Assembly (NCBI RefSeq): GCF_001713395.1
Contig: NZ_CP016452.1
Coordinates: forward strand, 496,001 to 560,000
Reading direction: 5' to 3'
DNA length: 64,000 nucleotides
Origin: Sinorhizobium sp. RAC02
Lineage (GTDB): Bacteria > Pseudomonadota > Alphaproteobacteria > Rhizobiales > Rhizobiaceae
The notes beneath the pieces were generated by a model that saw only the letters and a program-made list of their open reading frames with translations, was not told the origin of the DNA and did no database searches. The translations under genes and the position numbers were made by a program. This document shows positions 1 to 9,175 of the stretch, in pieces. Position 1 is the first letter of the stretch. Each line of letters opens with the position of its first letter.

Positions 1-312
1 CGAGGGCAGCATAGAGCCGGAATCTATAAGCATCCTAATCGCAAATACAATGCGTGACCTGCGACGAGGCAACGGGCGGATTCTATCGACTTGGTCGACC
101 ATGGTCATAGCTTGGGAGGACACGCCATTCGTAGTTCTACCTAGGCCGGTACGCTTGCAAAACGGTCATAGTACGCGCTAGAACCGGCCTTTGTTTGATG
201 TCTGGTGGCAGGAGACATCCCTGATCGCGTGTGGGCTCATCGTCGAATGGATGGACACACGAAACCGGCAATCTGTCGCTTCACCCAACAACTATCGAAA
301 TGGTACTTTTGA
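1..312. other. Left-edge region without a recognisable gene
   Basis: No open frame here looks like a known protein. There is one loose inverted repeat (GGCCGGT near 144 and ACCGGCC near 183, about 33 bases apart), too open to call a terminator. The stretch presumably holds the leader of the response regulator that starts at 313. Confidence 0.4.
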
Positions 313-906
313 ATGCTAGCGCATCCGGTCTACATTGTTGATGACGACGAAGGGATGCTCGAGAGCATTGCATTGCTTCTGGATTTCAAGGGATACATTT
401 ATTCGAAGTATAACTGCCCTCAAAGGTTCCTGGCAGACGTGGGTGAGTTGCGCGCAGGGTGTGTGCTCATCGACATGGACATGCCTCTAATTACGGGTCT
501 CGACGTCTGCAATACCATGCGAGCAAGAGGGATTCTTTGGCCCTTCATTGTTCTAACTGGATGCGCGACGGTTGGTAACTGCCAAGACTCGTTTCGATCT
601 GGAGCCGTAGATTTTTTGACCAAGCCCGCGGACATGGACGAGATCTCAGCATCCCTGAGTGCCGCGTCGCGGCGTCTTGATAAAATACTCGAAAAGCAAG
701 AGGCTATTTCCTGCATCGGAATGCTGACGGAAAGAGAAAGTGAGGTATTGGCTTATGTTTGCGCTGGTTACACATCAAAAAATATCGCTTATGCAATGGG
801 GATCTCTATCCGAACCGTTGACGCACATAGAGCTAATATTGCGTCAAAACTGAAGACCACATCGGTAGCGGAGTTTGTGCAGCTGCGTTTGCTTGCTGGA
901 GGTTAG
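313..906 (+). CDS. FixJ/NarL-type two-component response regulator
   Basis: The 197-residue protein has an N-terminal receiver domain (about 1-120) with the acidic cluster DDD at 10-12, the probable phospho-acceptor Asp54 (LIDMDMP), a switch Thr in IVLTG and the conserved Lys of FLTKPAD. A LuxR-type helix-turn-helix follows at about 135-195 (LTERESEVLAYVCAG, then TVDAHRANI). This is the FixJ/TodT architecture, so it should bind DNA when phosphorylated. No cognate histidine kinase is next to it. The ATG at 313 is the first possible start and leaves a complete receiver. Its base composition is more AT-rich than the catabolic genes further right, suggesting separate acquisition. The target genes are unknown. 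Confidence 0.88.
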   Translation: MLAHPVYIVDDDEGMLESIALLLDFKGYIYSKYNCPQRFLADVGELRAGCVLIDMDMPLITGLDVCNTMRARGILWPFIVLTGCATVGNCQDSFRSGAVDFLTKPADMDEISASLSAASRRLDKILEKQEAISCIGMLTERESEVLAYVCAGYTSKNIAYAMGISIRTVDAHRANIASKLKTTSVAEFVQLRLLAGG

Positions 907-1191
907 CGAATTCCTTTGATGGCATGCCTCGGACTACCAGCGTATTGGGCTTGCCGCGATGAGATATGCGGAACTTGAAGGCCAAAAACAAGCATAGGTA
1001 TGACTATCAATTGAACGTGCTGGCCGAAGTCGGCTCCATACCCGCATCGAATTTTGGTGAAGGTGCCGAGGTTGGAGATTCGACGATGGCAGGATTTTGG
1101 CTAAAGTCGCTGACGATCTCGGCAGTAGTGTTGATCTCGTCGAGCTCATTTGTTTTCGCAGCGGATCAGCTCGGTGCAGATAGCGCCATTG
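907..1191. other. Intergenic region with a possible broken secreted-protein start
   Basis: No convincing complete gene. A frame starting at 1086 on the plus strand begins with a signal-peptide-like segment (hydrophobic core ending FVFAADQ), but it runs into the repeat at 1192-1290 and has no recognisable mature domain. It may be the 5' stump of a secreted protein cut by recombination. Confidence 0.3.
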
Positions 1192-1290
1192 CTGTCGAGT
1201 TTCAGCCGCGCTTGATCCATTTTTCCGTTTCGCTGGGATCCACAAAATCCGGCGCAGAAGATTGTTCGCAAACGACTTTTCGCGGTCTAA
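1192..1290 (-). repeat. Copy A of a ~97-bp inverted repeat (partner at 30844-30940)
   Basis: Read on the minus strand, this stretch matches 30844-30940 on the plus strand over about 97 bases with scattered substitutions and one or two single-base indels. Both begin TTAGACCGCGAAAAG, share GTTTGCGAACAAT and GGATTTTGTG in the middle, and end near GCTGAAACTCG before diverging. The partner copy abuts the end of an IS630-family element; this copy lies 25 bp from an IS3-family element. The repeat may be a fragment of an unidentified gene or element. Confidence 0.75.
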
Positions 1291-1315
1291 GTGGATTATC
1301 GTGAAATGAAAAAAT

Positions 1316-2922
1316 GGGGGATGCGGATAAAAAGTTGGACTGGTTATGCGTTAAGCCCAAGGCTGTTTCGATATTCGATGGGACTGAGGGCGCCAAGTGA
1401 CAATTTGATGCGCTTTTCGTTGTACCAATGGATGTAGGCGTCCACCTCTCTGACGAACTGCTCGATCGTGGTCGCCCTCCAGTCTCTAGGATAGAAGAGT
1501 TCTGTTTTCAGCCGACCGAAGAAGCCTTCGCAGGCCGCGTTGTCTTGCGAACAGCCCTTGCGGGACATTGAGCGGACCAACTTTGCATTGCCTATCCTGG
1601 TGAGCCACCCCGGCCAGCGATAGTGGGCTCCGCGATCAGAATGAACGATAGGCCGTGCATCAACATCGGCCACGGTTTCGATCGCGGCTTCCAGCATGGT
1701 ATTGACCAGCCCCGCATCCGGCTGCGTTCCAATGGACCAGCTTATGACCATGCCGTCGAAGCAGTCGATGATCGGCGAGAGGTACACCTTACCCGCTGGG
1801 ATCTGGAACTCGGTGATGTCCGTCAGCCACTTTTGGTTCGGCGCCTCGGCCTGGAAGTCACGATTGATCAGGTTCTCAGGCGCCGGACTAATCTCTCCCA
1901 GATAAGAACCGAAGCGGCGGCGCTTTGGCCTGGGGACGATCAAGCTTTCCTGTTTCATCAGCCGCTGCACAACCTTTTCCGAGATCATCACACGCTCTCG
2001 CGCCAACGACGCCTGCAGTCTTCTATAGCCGTAGCAGCGATGGTTGGTTTCGAAGATTTCGATGATGCTACGACGGATGGCGACATACTTGTCCGCCAAG
2101 CTCGCACGGGCGCGATGGTAGAAGTATGAGCTTCGTGGCAGCCTCAACTGGGCAAGCAGCTCTGGTAGTCGATAGAGATCCTTGAGGGCGTCAACCAGCC
2201 TCGTCTTCTCCCGGTTGCTCAGGAGTGGCAGATCGACGCCCAGGCCTTTTTTTAAGAGTTCATTGGCCTTCTTCAAGAGATCATGTTCGAGCTGCAATTG
2301 GCGGACATCGCGTTGGAGGGCTTCAAGCTGTCGCTCGAGTTCCTCGCGGTCTGGCGCCGGCGGAGACGTATTGCGGCGTTTCATAGATGAGGGAGCCTCA
2401 TGACCGAGTAGCTGGTTCTTCCAGTTGTACAAGGTCGGTCTGCATACGCCCAGCCGGTCCGCTACATCTTGAGCACTTTCCTCTCCACTGCAAAGCCCGA
2501 TGACACCGGCCTGTTTCAACGCCTCAGGATATGCCGGCCGCCAAGAGCGACCGACTATCGACGTTCTGGCTTCCGGAAATGCTTCCCGGATCCATGCGGT
2601 CAAGGTTCCGCGACCGGGATAACCCAAGTCCCTCATCGTCGAAGCGATACAGCGATCGTGACAAAGGTAATGCTCAACAGCCGCCTGCTTCTGAGCCTCA
2701 GAATACTTTGGAGTTTTAGCCGCACAACGTGCACGCAAGTCACGATGCTGCTCGTACTCTCGGCACCAAGCCTTCAATGCATTCTTGGTGGGATAACCTA
2801 GCTGACGAATGGTCGCCTTAACGCGCTTGCCAAGCTTTATATACAGTTCAACCGCTCGAATTCTGTCTGCGTAGGAATACATGAACGACCTCCTGGTGGT
2901 CCAAGTTTTCGTCCGCATCCCC
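1316..2922 (-). mobile_element. IS3-family insertion sequence, apparently intact
   Basis: Imperfect terminal inverted repeats bound the element. The left end reads GGGGATGCGGATAAAAAGTT and the right end, on the other strand, reads GGGGATGCGGACGAAAACTT; both then continue with TTGGAC. A single long transposase frame lies between them on the minus strand. No clear target-site duplication could be read, so the outer borders are good only to a few bases. Size is about 1.6 kb. Confidence 0.75.
1344..2882 (-). CDS. IS3-family transposase (single-frame)
   Basis: Starting at the ATG at 2882 (MYSYADRIRAVELY) this gives 512 residues. The N-terminal part has repeated helix-turn-helix segments (about 1-150) and a heptad-rich stretch (EELERQLEALQRDVRQLQ), typical of the OrfA half. 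The C-terminal half is an rve integrase core with the DDE residues in WLTDITEF, HSDRGAHY and CEGFFGRLKTE. Most IS3 elements split these halves over two frames joined by a -1 frameshift; here they are continuous. The longer frame back to 2939 would run across the terminal repeat, so the internal start is preferred. Confidence 0.88.
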   Translation of the reverse strand: MYSYADRIRAVELYIKLGKRVKATIRQLGYPTKNALKAWCREYEQHRDLRARCAAKTPKYSEAQKQAAVEHYLCHDRCIASTMRDLGYPGRGTLTAWIREAFPEARTSIVGRSWRPAYPEALKQAGVIGLCSGEESAQDVADRLGVCRPTLYNWKNQLLGHEAPSSMKRRNTSPPAPDREELERQLEALQRDVRQLQLEHDLLKKANELLKKGLGVDLPLLSNREKTRLVDALKDLYRLPELLAQLRLPRSSYFYHRARASLADKYVAIRRSIIEIFETNHRCYGYRRLQASLARERVMISEKVVQRLMKQESLIVPRPKRRRFGSYLGEISPAPENLINRDFQAEAPNQKWLTDITEFQIPAGKVYLSPIIDCFDGMVISWSIGTQPDAGLVNTMLEAAIETVADVDARPIVHSDRGAHYRWPGWLTRIGNAKLVRSMSRKGCSQDNAACEGFFGRLKTELFYPRDWRATTIEQFVREVDAYIHWYNEKRIKLSLGALSPIEYRNSLGLNA

Positions 2923-2949
2923 TTACCGGAAAACTCCACCTATGAACGG

Positions 2950-3210
2950 TTTTTGGGGATCAGAGCACCATGGCTTTTGCTCGAAGCCCGCAGTGGTGGC
3001 GGTCGGATGTCCTATCAACGCCTTGCCGAGAAGAGTTTCTGCGGCTTCGGCCCTACGGGTTAAGGGCAGATAGAAATCGATTGTTTGCCGAATCCATCGA
3101 CGGCCCGATAACGATACGTTCACAGGGCGCGCACCCGTTTCGTCACCGCGCCAACTCGTTAACCGCGGCCCGCGCCAGTGCCTCACACTTAACAAGCCGG
3201 AGATTGTGTT
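2950..3210 (-). pseudogene. IS6-family transposase remnant
   Basis: On the minus strand two frames together resemble the catalytic core of IS6-family transposases: SWRGDET (family: SWRxDETY), YRYRAVDGFG (family: YLYRAVD), then TIDFYLPLTRRAEAA and LLGKAL. The pieces lie in different frames, so at least one frameshift is present, and neither the N-terminus nor the C-terminus remains. The fragment directly abuts the IS3 element and is probably an older insertion broken by it. It is a different IS6 lineage from the remnant at 28.4-29.2 kb. Confidence 0.55.
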
Positions 3211-3376
3211 CGAGATTTATACGCCCCCTAGACAGGAGCCGCACCAAATCGCGGTGAGGAGTTGGGAATACGCGAACGCCGCGAATTCCTCGCACGCGAG
3301 CGAAGAAGTGCAATACTCCCTGCCAAATGGCAGGTTCTTTAAGCCTAGCTTTCCGCTACACTAATACACAATTGCC

Positions 3377-3616
3377 TTGTTTACCCAGTCGAAGAGCTCC
3401 TGCGAAAAAGTGGATGGAGATAGCGCGCATGGGACGGACTGTACGATTTCAACGATGGGGAAAGCGTTCTTTGCGAATTGTGAATCTCCAGAGATGCCCG
3501 CATTGAGTTTCCAGATGCATAGCTATTCAGCCCGTGCGGTACTGGCGCGTCCTTTCAAGTGCTTGCAGTGTGACAAATGTCCCGACATGATAACATTGAC
3601 CGCTCATATCGACTGA
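3377..3616 (+). CDS. Hypothetical small Cys-containing protein
   Basis: A 79-residue frame with a TTG start. Its C-terminus has a Cys cluster (FKCLQCDKCPD) that could bind a metal, weakly like the short zinc-ribbon proteins common in rhizobial genomes. No good ribosome-binding site is visible and no family was recognised. It may be a decayed gene or chance frame in a region without other genes, so confidence is low. Confidence 0.25.
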   Translation: MFTQSKSSCEKVDGDSAHGTDCTISTMGKAFFANCESPEMPALSFQMHSYSARAVLARPFKCLQCDKCPDMITLTAHID

Positions 3617-3701
3617 GCGTCGCCTTTCCCCCACGCCTCAAGCATTACCAGAAATGGCGGTAGCTGCTGATGTGTTGTCTAAAGGATTTTCTTAATCAAA
3701 G

Positions 3702-5786
3702 ATGGTAAGATCTGTATTGACGATTTTTAGTACTATCCCATCAGCGTCAACTACTTTGGTTGCGATTGTCTCGGACAATTCGGCGAATGCACAGGCTGTA
3801 GGGAAAGTTGCTGTCGAATGTGGTTTGGCTTTTGTCCATTCCGTAGACTACGCCGCCCTTGCAGCGGCAACACAAAATACGAGCCCAGTCGTAATCGTTC
3901 TTGATTCACTCGTCAGCCACGTTTGCTTGATAGACGTTTTAAGTAATGCCAAACTCCGGAAAATTCCGGTAATCCAACTCATTGAGCCGGACGAGGAGAG
4001 CCGCGTAAGGGCATTCCGTTCTGGTGCGGTAGACTGCATCTATAAGCCCGTTTTCGCTAATGAGCTAGGCGCGCGTCTTAAAATGTATGTTGAGCTCGAA
4101 TTGGCTAAGGCACGGCTTATCAAACTCGATATGCAGTTCGCGACGACCCTCGACAATATTGGACAAGGCGTGTGCTTTTTCGATGCGCGACAAAAGCTGA
4201 TACTCTCCAATCGACGCTATGCGGAAGTCTATGGACTGCCAATAGATGCGATCCGCCCTGGCATGACTTTAAGCGAAATCTCAGACCTTCGTTATGCATT
4301 GGACGCTTGTCCAACTGTCCCGCAGGACGAATACCTAGCATTCTGCGAATCCATCAAGGGCGATACCGCTCCTAAAAGTTGGTACGCGGAATTGAAGTGT
4401 GGAAAGGTCGTTCGCGTACATCATCAACGAACCCCAGATGGTGGTTGGGTATCAACACACGAAGATGTGACCATTAGTCGGAACTTAGAGGGTAAAGTAA
4501 CGCATTTGGCGTCGCATGATCCTCTCACTGACCTCCCGAATCGCGCTGCCGTAATACGAGAGATTGACGGGTTCATTCGACAGCACAGCAAGAAGAAATC
4601 GCGTTTCGTGGTATTTTCTTTGGGCTTTGACAAATTCCAAGAGGTCAACGATGATTATGGAACGGACGTCGGCGACGCCGTGCTTTGTGGTTTCGCAGAT
4701 CGCCTACGGGCGTTTACCTCGGGCGCGTTCATAGCGCGTCTCGGTGGAGATGAATTTTCGGTCGTGGCATCGGCAGGCACTTCGCAGGCATTGAAGTTTG
4801 CGGATGAACTAGCTGAGCTTGCTAAAGCGTATGAGATAGATGGGATCGAGGTCCGAGTGTCGACCAGCATCGGTGCTTCATTTTTTCCGACTGACGGTAC
4901 CGACGCGTCCACGCTCCTTGCAAAAGCCAGTGCTGCGCTCTTTCGTGCAAAAGCTGAAGGACGAGGCGTTACGCGCTTTTTTGAGGCCCAGTCGGAAAAG
5001 CGTACTCGCGAGAGGCGCGCGTTGCAAAGAGATATGCAGAACGCTGTTCATACGCACCAGTTTGCACTTCATTTTCAGCCGCAAGCATCGATAAATGGCG
5101 AGGTTTTAGGGTTCGAAGCTTTATTGCGTTGGGAACACCCGACTCGGGGAAACCTGTCGCCTGCAGGTTTCGTCCCCCTTGCCGAAGAGTCCGGTATCAT
5201 CAATGAGATAGGTGCGTGGGCTCTGCGGGAAGCGTGCCATGTGGCGGCAGGCTGGCCCGAGAAGCTGCAGATCGCCGTGAACCTCTCTCCGGTGCAGTTC
5301 CGCTCTCCAGGCTTGCCGCAGCTTGTGAAAAGAATTCTTACGGAAACCGGGCTCTCGCCACATCGATTGGAACTGGAGATTACTGAAGGCGTATTCGTCG
5401 ATGATTTCAAACGAGCGAAGAGAGTCTTGAGGGATCTCAAGTCGATTGGTGTTCGCATCGTTATGGATGATTTTGGTACAGGTTACTCGTCGCTTTCCTA
5501 TCTACAATCGCTTCCGTTTGACAAACTGAAAATTGACCGGTCGTTTGTAACGAATATTGGGCGGTCGCAATCAGCAGCAATTGTCCGTGCTATCATTAAC
5601 CTCGGGAGAGGAATGCGCCTGCCGGTTGTTGCCGAGGGGGTGGAGACACCAAAACAACTTGCGTTTCTGGCACGTGAAGCTTGCGATAAGGTTCAGGGAT
5701 ACTTGATCGGACGTCCCGAGCCGATCACCGAATATGCTGTTTACACAGGGGTGGGGAAACTCGAGGGCCACGGCCGTCACCGATAG
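3702..5786 (+). CDS. REC-like/PAS/GGDEF/EAL cyclic-di-GMP protein
   Basis: A 694-residue, probably cytosolic protein. Residues about 18-130 resemble a receiver domain (the end has FRSGAVDCIYKPV), but the usual acidic pocket and phospho-Asp motif are not evident. A PAS domain follows (about 145-260, starting TLDNIGQGVCFFD). The GGDEF domain carries an intact RLGGDEFSV near 347-351. The EAL domain carries FEALLRWEHP near 472, then the conserved NLS, LELEITEG, MDDFGTGYSS, LKIDRSFV, AEGVET and QGYLIG. Both catalytic signatures look intact, so it could make or degrade cyclic di-GMP; hybrids of this type often act mainly as phosphodiesterases. No receptor or partner gene is adjacent. Confidence 0.9.
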   Translation: MVRSVLTIFSTIPSASTTLVAIVSDNSANAQAVGKVAVECGLAFVHSVDYAALAAATQNTSPVVIVLDSLVSHVCLIDVLSNAKLRKIPVIQLIEPDEESRVRAFRSGAVDCIYKPVFANELGARLKMYVELELAKARLIKLDMQFATTLDNIGQGVCFFDARQKLILSNRRYAEVYGLPIDAIRPGMTLSEISDLRYALDACPTVPQDEYLAFCESIKGDTAPKSWYAELKCGKVVRVHHQRTPDGGWVSTHEDVTISRNLEGKVTHLASHDPLTDLPNRAAVIREIDGFIRQHSKKKSRFVVFSLGFDKFQEVNDDYGTDVGDAVLCGFADRLRAFTSGAFIARLGGDEFSVVASAGTSQALKFADELAELAKAYEIDGIEVRVSTSIGASFFPTDGTDASTLLAKASAALFRAKAEGRGVTRFFEAQSEKRTRERRALQRDMQNAVHTHQFALHFQPQASINGEVLGFEALLRWEHPTRGNLSPAGFVPLAEESGIINEIGAWALREACHVAAGWPEKLQIAVNLSPVQFRSPGLPQLVKRILTETGLSPHRLELEITEGVFVDDFKRAKRVLRDLKSIGVRIVMDDFGTGYSSLSYLQSLPFDKLKIDRSFVTNIGRSQSAAIVRAIINLGRGMRLPVVAEGVETPKQLAFLAREACDKVQGYLIGRPEPITEYAVYTGVGKLEGHGRHR

Positions 5787-5944
5787 GATCAAACTGGAAC
5801 GTTGACGAGACAAGACGAAACTGGTCCGATTTTGCTGTTGGTGTTTGGCGTATTTTCCTCTTGGTTGAAAGGAGAATTTGCCCTTCAAAAGGAGCGCTTT
5901 TCAGGGGCGCAGACCAGTCGAGCAGATCGTAACGGTGTTGAAGC

Positions 5945-6050
5945 AGCACCCGAGAACTCGTGGTTGGCACGAATGCTGGCGCGCGAACCTCGCATGCTCG
6001 TTACGATCGTCCTCGCCGACAAAATGGCTCGATCCATCTGGGCAAACGGA
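5945..6050 (+). pseudogene. IS110-family transposase C-terminal remnant
   Basis: A short stretch on the plus strand reads SWLARMLAREPRMLV followed by LADKMARSIWAN. This matches the end of IS110-family transposases (SWL..LL.R.P.K..AVALANK.AR..WA). No catalytic part survives, and the DctD-like gene ends just 28 bp to the right. The rest of the 290-base gap after the GGDEF/EAL gene shows nothing recognisable. Confidence 0.5.
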
Positions 6051-6077
6051 AGACAGCACAGCTTCCGAGGCAATGCC

Positions 6078-7391
6078 TCAACGCGACTTTCGGAAGAAGG
6101 CGGGGTGAATTCCCAAGCGCCGCAACCGTGCATAGAGGCTTCGCCGGGGAATCTTTAGCGCTTCTGCAACGGCCGTTGCGTCACCGCCATGGCTTTGGAG
6201 TGCTTGGGTCAAAACGCTGGCCTCAAATGCATCCATCTGTTCCACCAAACCCAACCTCGTTGATGCTTGGCGGTGCAGTGAGGCAAGACCAAGCGCGACC
6301 CGCGTTGCATAGTTGCGCAATTCGCGGACATTGCCGGGCCATTCATTGCTCAAAAGAAACGCCTCGATCTCGGCATTGATCTGCGGACTAGGGAGCCCAT
6401 GCCGGCGCGCTGCATCTTCCAGAAACACATGGAACAGGATGGCAATGTCCCCCTGACGTTGGCGCAGTGGCGGCACACCGAGGCGCATGGTCTCGAGGTG
6501 ATAAAGCAGATCCTTACGGAAGCCTGTCCTTTCGTCATCACCGGCGAGATGTTTCCTCGTTAAGGTGGTAATGATCCTGACATCGACGGGCATCGTCCCG
6601 CCGCTCGGATTGGGCATTTCCCGGCTTTCCGCCACACCCAGCATTCGCCCTTGCATTACGGGAGACATGGTTTCCGCCCCATCCAGGAACAGCGTTCCGC
6701 GCAGGGCCTCAGCAACCAGGCCGCGCCGTAGGCGCGTGCCGAATAGTGTCTCGTCAACCATCGCATCGGAGATCGACGCACAGTCGACGCGGATGAAGGG
6801 CCGCGCGCGCCGCGGGCTTCCTTGGTGCAATAGCCTAGCGATTAGTTCCTTGCCCGTTCCGCTCTCGCCTTCGATCAGAACATTGACATCAGTCGGGGCG
6901 ACCCGTTCGATCAAATCCCGCAACTGGATCATCGCCTGCGTCTGGCCGAGCAGCGGCGATGTCAGCTCCGCCGCCAGTGCCGCCTGGCGCAGACGCCGGT
7001 TGTCCACCACGAGGCGGCGGGTTTCCAGCGCGCGCCGGACGGAGGCGATCATGTGGTCCGTAATGAAAGGCTTTGCCACGAAGTCGAAGGCGCCACGCTT
7101 CAAGGCGGCCACTGCCATTGCGATATCGCCATGCCCGGTCATGAGGATGACCGGCAGTTCCCGGTCACGGGCAAGGATTGCATCGAACAGGTCGTTGCCA
7201 TCGAGGCGCGGCATGCGAAGATCGGTAACGACGACACCCGGCAGCGTGGTGGAGAGGCTGGCGAGCGCGGATTTCCCGTCGTCATGCACCTCCACCTCCA
7301 AGTCGGCGATCGCGAAACTGTCCGCCAAGGCTGTCCGAAACGCCAGATTGTCGTCGACGAGCAAAATCTTCTCCGGTGCATTCTGCGTCAT
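6078..7391 (-). CDS. DctD-family response regulator lacking the GAFTGA loop
   Basis: 437 residues: receiver (1-120) with Asp13/Asp14, phospho-acceptor Asp57 (VVVTDLRMP) and Lys107; AAA+ domain with Walker A GESGTGKE (175-182); and a C-terminal Fis-type helix-turn-helix (GGDATAVAEALKIPRRSLY). In sigma-54 activators the segment between LFG and GTLFLDE contains GAFTGA; here only 13 residues separate LFG (216-218) from GTLFLD, and the Walker B acidic pair is DG instead of DE. It probably cannot drive sigma-54 polymerase and may act through sigma-70 or by repression, as known for NtrC of Rhodobacter capsulatus. It overlaps dctB by 4 bp and likely controls the divergent permease gene. Confidence 0.88.
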   Translation of the reverse strand: MTQNAPEKILLVDDNLAFRTALADSFAIADLEVEVHDDGKSALASLSTTLPGVVVTDLRMPRLDGNDLFDAILARDRELPVILMTGHGDIAMAVAALKRGAFDFVAKPFITDHMIASVRRALETRRLVVDNRRLRQAALAAELTSPLLGQTQAMIQLRDLIERVAPTDVNVLIEGESGTGKELIARLLHQGSPRRARPFIRVDCASISDAMVDETLFGTRLRRGLVAEALRGTLFLDGAETMSPVMQGRMLGVAESREMPNPSGGTMPVDVRIITTLTRKHLAGDDERTGFRKDLLYHLETMRLGVPPLRQRQGDIAILFHVFLEDAARRHGLPSPQINAEIEAFLLSNEWPGNVRELRNYATRVALGLASLHRQASTRLGLVEQMDAFEASVLTQALQSHGGDATAVAEALKIPRRSLYARLRRLGIHPAFFRKSR

Positions 7392-9175
7392 GCCGCCCTC
7401 ATGATAATTGTAAAGGCCGCGCCTCCAAGCACCGAAGCCGTAATGGTGAGAGAGCCGCCGAGATCTCCCATGATATCTTGGGCAATGCCGAGACCAAGCC
7501 CAAGGCCACTGGGCTTGCCAGTGACGAAGGGCTGGAAGACCTCTTTGCCGAGTTTGGGATCGATCCCCGGGCCGTTATCCGCAACCGTTAGGCAAATCAT
7601 GTCCACCTCACGCTTCACTGTCATCGCGATCTCCGGACCGGGGTGCCCCTCCAGTGCGTCCATGGCGTTCTGCAGCAGATTGACCAGAACTTGTTCGAGC
7701 GGCACGCGCTTGCCAAGCACACTTGGTTGACCGCTTGGCGGCAGCGTCAGGCGAATGCCCGCCTTCCGTAGCCGATCTTCCATCAATAACATCGCGCCCG
7801 CGAGAATACCGTCCAACGGTTCCCCACCAATCTGCCCTTCTCCCTTGCGGGAGAAGCCGCGCATTTCCTGCGTCAACGCGCCGATCCGCTCTGTCATCGC
7901 AATCATAGTGCCAAGACTGTCGCGAACACGCTCGCTGCGACTGGCTGCAAGATGGTGAAGCGCATTTTCCGAAAGAGTGCGGATGGTGGCTACCGGTTGA
8001 TTGATTTCATGCATGAGGCCAGCGGTAATGGAGCCTACGGAGGCGAGCCGATTGGCCTGCGCCAATTCCTCGCGCGCTTCTCGGTAACGCTGATCGGCAA
8101 CCGCCCGATATCCCATTTCTTCACGAAGCTGCGCCGTTCGTTGAGCAACCGCCGCTTCAAGGCTGCGTCTCTCGGCAGCCCGCCGTGCCTTGCGATTGGC
8201 CTGCCGCCAGACGCCGAAACCGGCGAGAAGCAGAAGCGGTAGGATGGAAAACGTGGCGAACGTCGCCCGCCGGTCGGCAGCAACGCGCGCCGGCCGCGTG
8301 TCGAGAAGATGCAGAATGCGAAGGTCCGTTCCGGCAATCGGAAGCGCCGCATAGACCATCTCCGCACCCTGCGCCGTTTCGATCCGATCCGGTCCCGCAA
8401 AGCGATAATCGCCGGGCTCCAGCTTTGCATCGCCATACTGGCTGATCGCATCGATCCGCTGACGAACGGCAGGGGGCAGGGGGGCAAGCGTCGTCAGAAT
8501 CTGGTCCGTGTTCGGAGCCGCCAGAATGATGTTATTGGCATCGACGATCAGCGTGCGCCCCGGATCATCGGCCCAAATGGCGGAAAGCGCGCCGAACTCA
8601 TATTTAACGACGACAACGCCGGACGCAGCATCGCTTTGGCCGACGCGACGCGCCAGAAACAAGCCCGCCTGGCGGGTCAGCAAACCCGCCCCATAGTACT
8701 CCGCCTTCCCGTCGAGCATCGCACCGGTGAAATAGGGCCGGAAGCCGAAATCCTGCCCGACGAAGCTCCTGTCATCGAGGGCATTGGAGGCCGCCACGGC
8801 AACGCCATCACGGTTGATTAGATAGATATAGGAGGCTCCGGTCTCTCGCACGAGAGAGCCGAATTTCTCACTGAGACGCACTGCCGTATGCGGGTTCTTG
8901 GTCGAAAGGACATTGACCAGATCGCCGTATTCGCCAAGGACGATCGGCATCAGCCGAAAACGAGCAAGCTCGCTGTCGATCAACAGGCTGTGCTGGCGAA
9001 CTAGCAAATCAGCCTCCTCGGCCAACTGCTCCGCCGCCTGCCGACGCGACCAAAAGTACGCTCCGCTCCAGACGAGAGCGATAGCGGCCAGAACGAGCAG
9101 CACCAGCAGTGAGATCTGTAGGCGAGGTTTCGGAGTCACCTGTGCAGGATATGGCACAATCAATCCAAACGCCAT
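7388..9175 (-). CDS. DctB-family sensor histidine kinase
   Basis: 595 residues. A transmembrane helix near 18-45 (LLVLLVLAAIALVWSGAYFW) is followed by a periplasmic double-Cache-like sensor (about 50-300), a second membrane helix (FSILPLLLLAGFGVW), a coiled segment, a dimerisation domain with the phospho-His motif GLMHEINQPV, and an HATPase domain (NLLQNAMDAL, VADNGPGID, PSGLGLGLGIAQDI). This is the layout of DctB C4-dicarboxylate sensors. The stop overlaps the regulator start (ATGA), so the pair is translationally coupled. The permease-type neighbour suggests it senses a dicarboxylate such as 2-oxoglutarate; this is inference. Confidence 0.9.
   Translation of the reverse strand: MAFGLIVPYPAQVTPKPRLQISLLVLLVLAAIALVWSGAYFWSRRQAAEQLAEEADLLVRQHSLLIDSELARFRLMPIVLGEYGDLVNVLSTKNPHTAVRLSEKFGSLVRETGASYIYLINRDGVAVAASNALDDRSFVGQDFGFRPYFTGAMLDGKAEYYGAGLLTRQAGLFLARRVGQSDAASGVVVVKYEFGALSAIWADDPGRTLIVDANNIILAAPNTDQILTTLAPLPPAVRQRIDAISQYGDAKLEPGDYRFAGPDRIETAQGAEMVYAALPIAGTDLRILHLLDTRPARVAADRRATFATFSILPLLLLAGFGVWRQANRKARRAAERRSLEAAVAQRTAQLREEMGYRAVADQRYREAREELAQANRLASVGSITAGLMHEINQPVATIRTLSENALHHLAASRSERVRDSLGTMIAMTERIGALTQEMRGFSRKGEGQIGGEPLDGILAGAMLLMEDRLRKAGIRLTLPPSGQPSVLGKRVPLEQVLVNLLQNAMDALEGHPGPEIAMTVKREVDMICLTVADNGPGIDPKLGKEVFQPFVTGKPSGLGLGLGIAQDIMGDLGGSLTITASVLGGAAFTIIMRAA

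Noticed and set aside
140..190. Inverted repeat GGCCGGT/ACCGGCC near the left edge
   Set aside because: The loop is about 33 bases with no T-run, too weak to name.
966..1304. 112-codon frame on the plus strand and the 103-codon frame opposite
   Set aside because: Both cross the 97-bp repeat and lack a recognisable domain; only the signal-peptide-like start at 1086 was noted.
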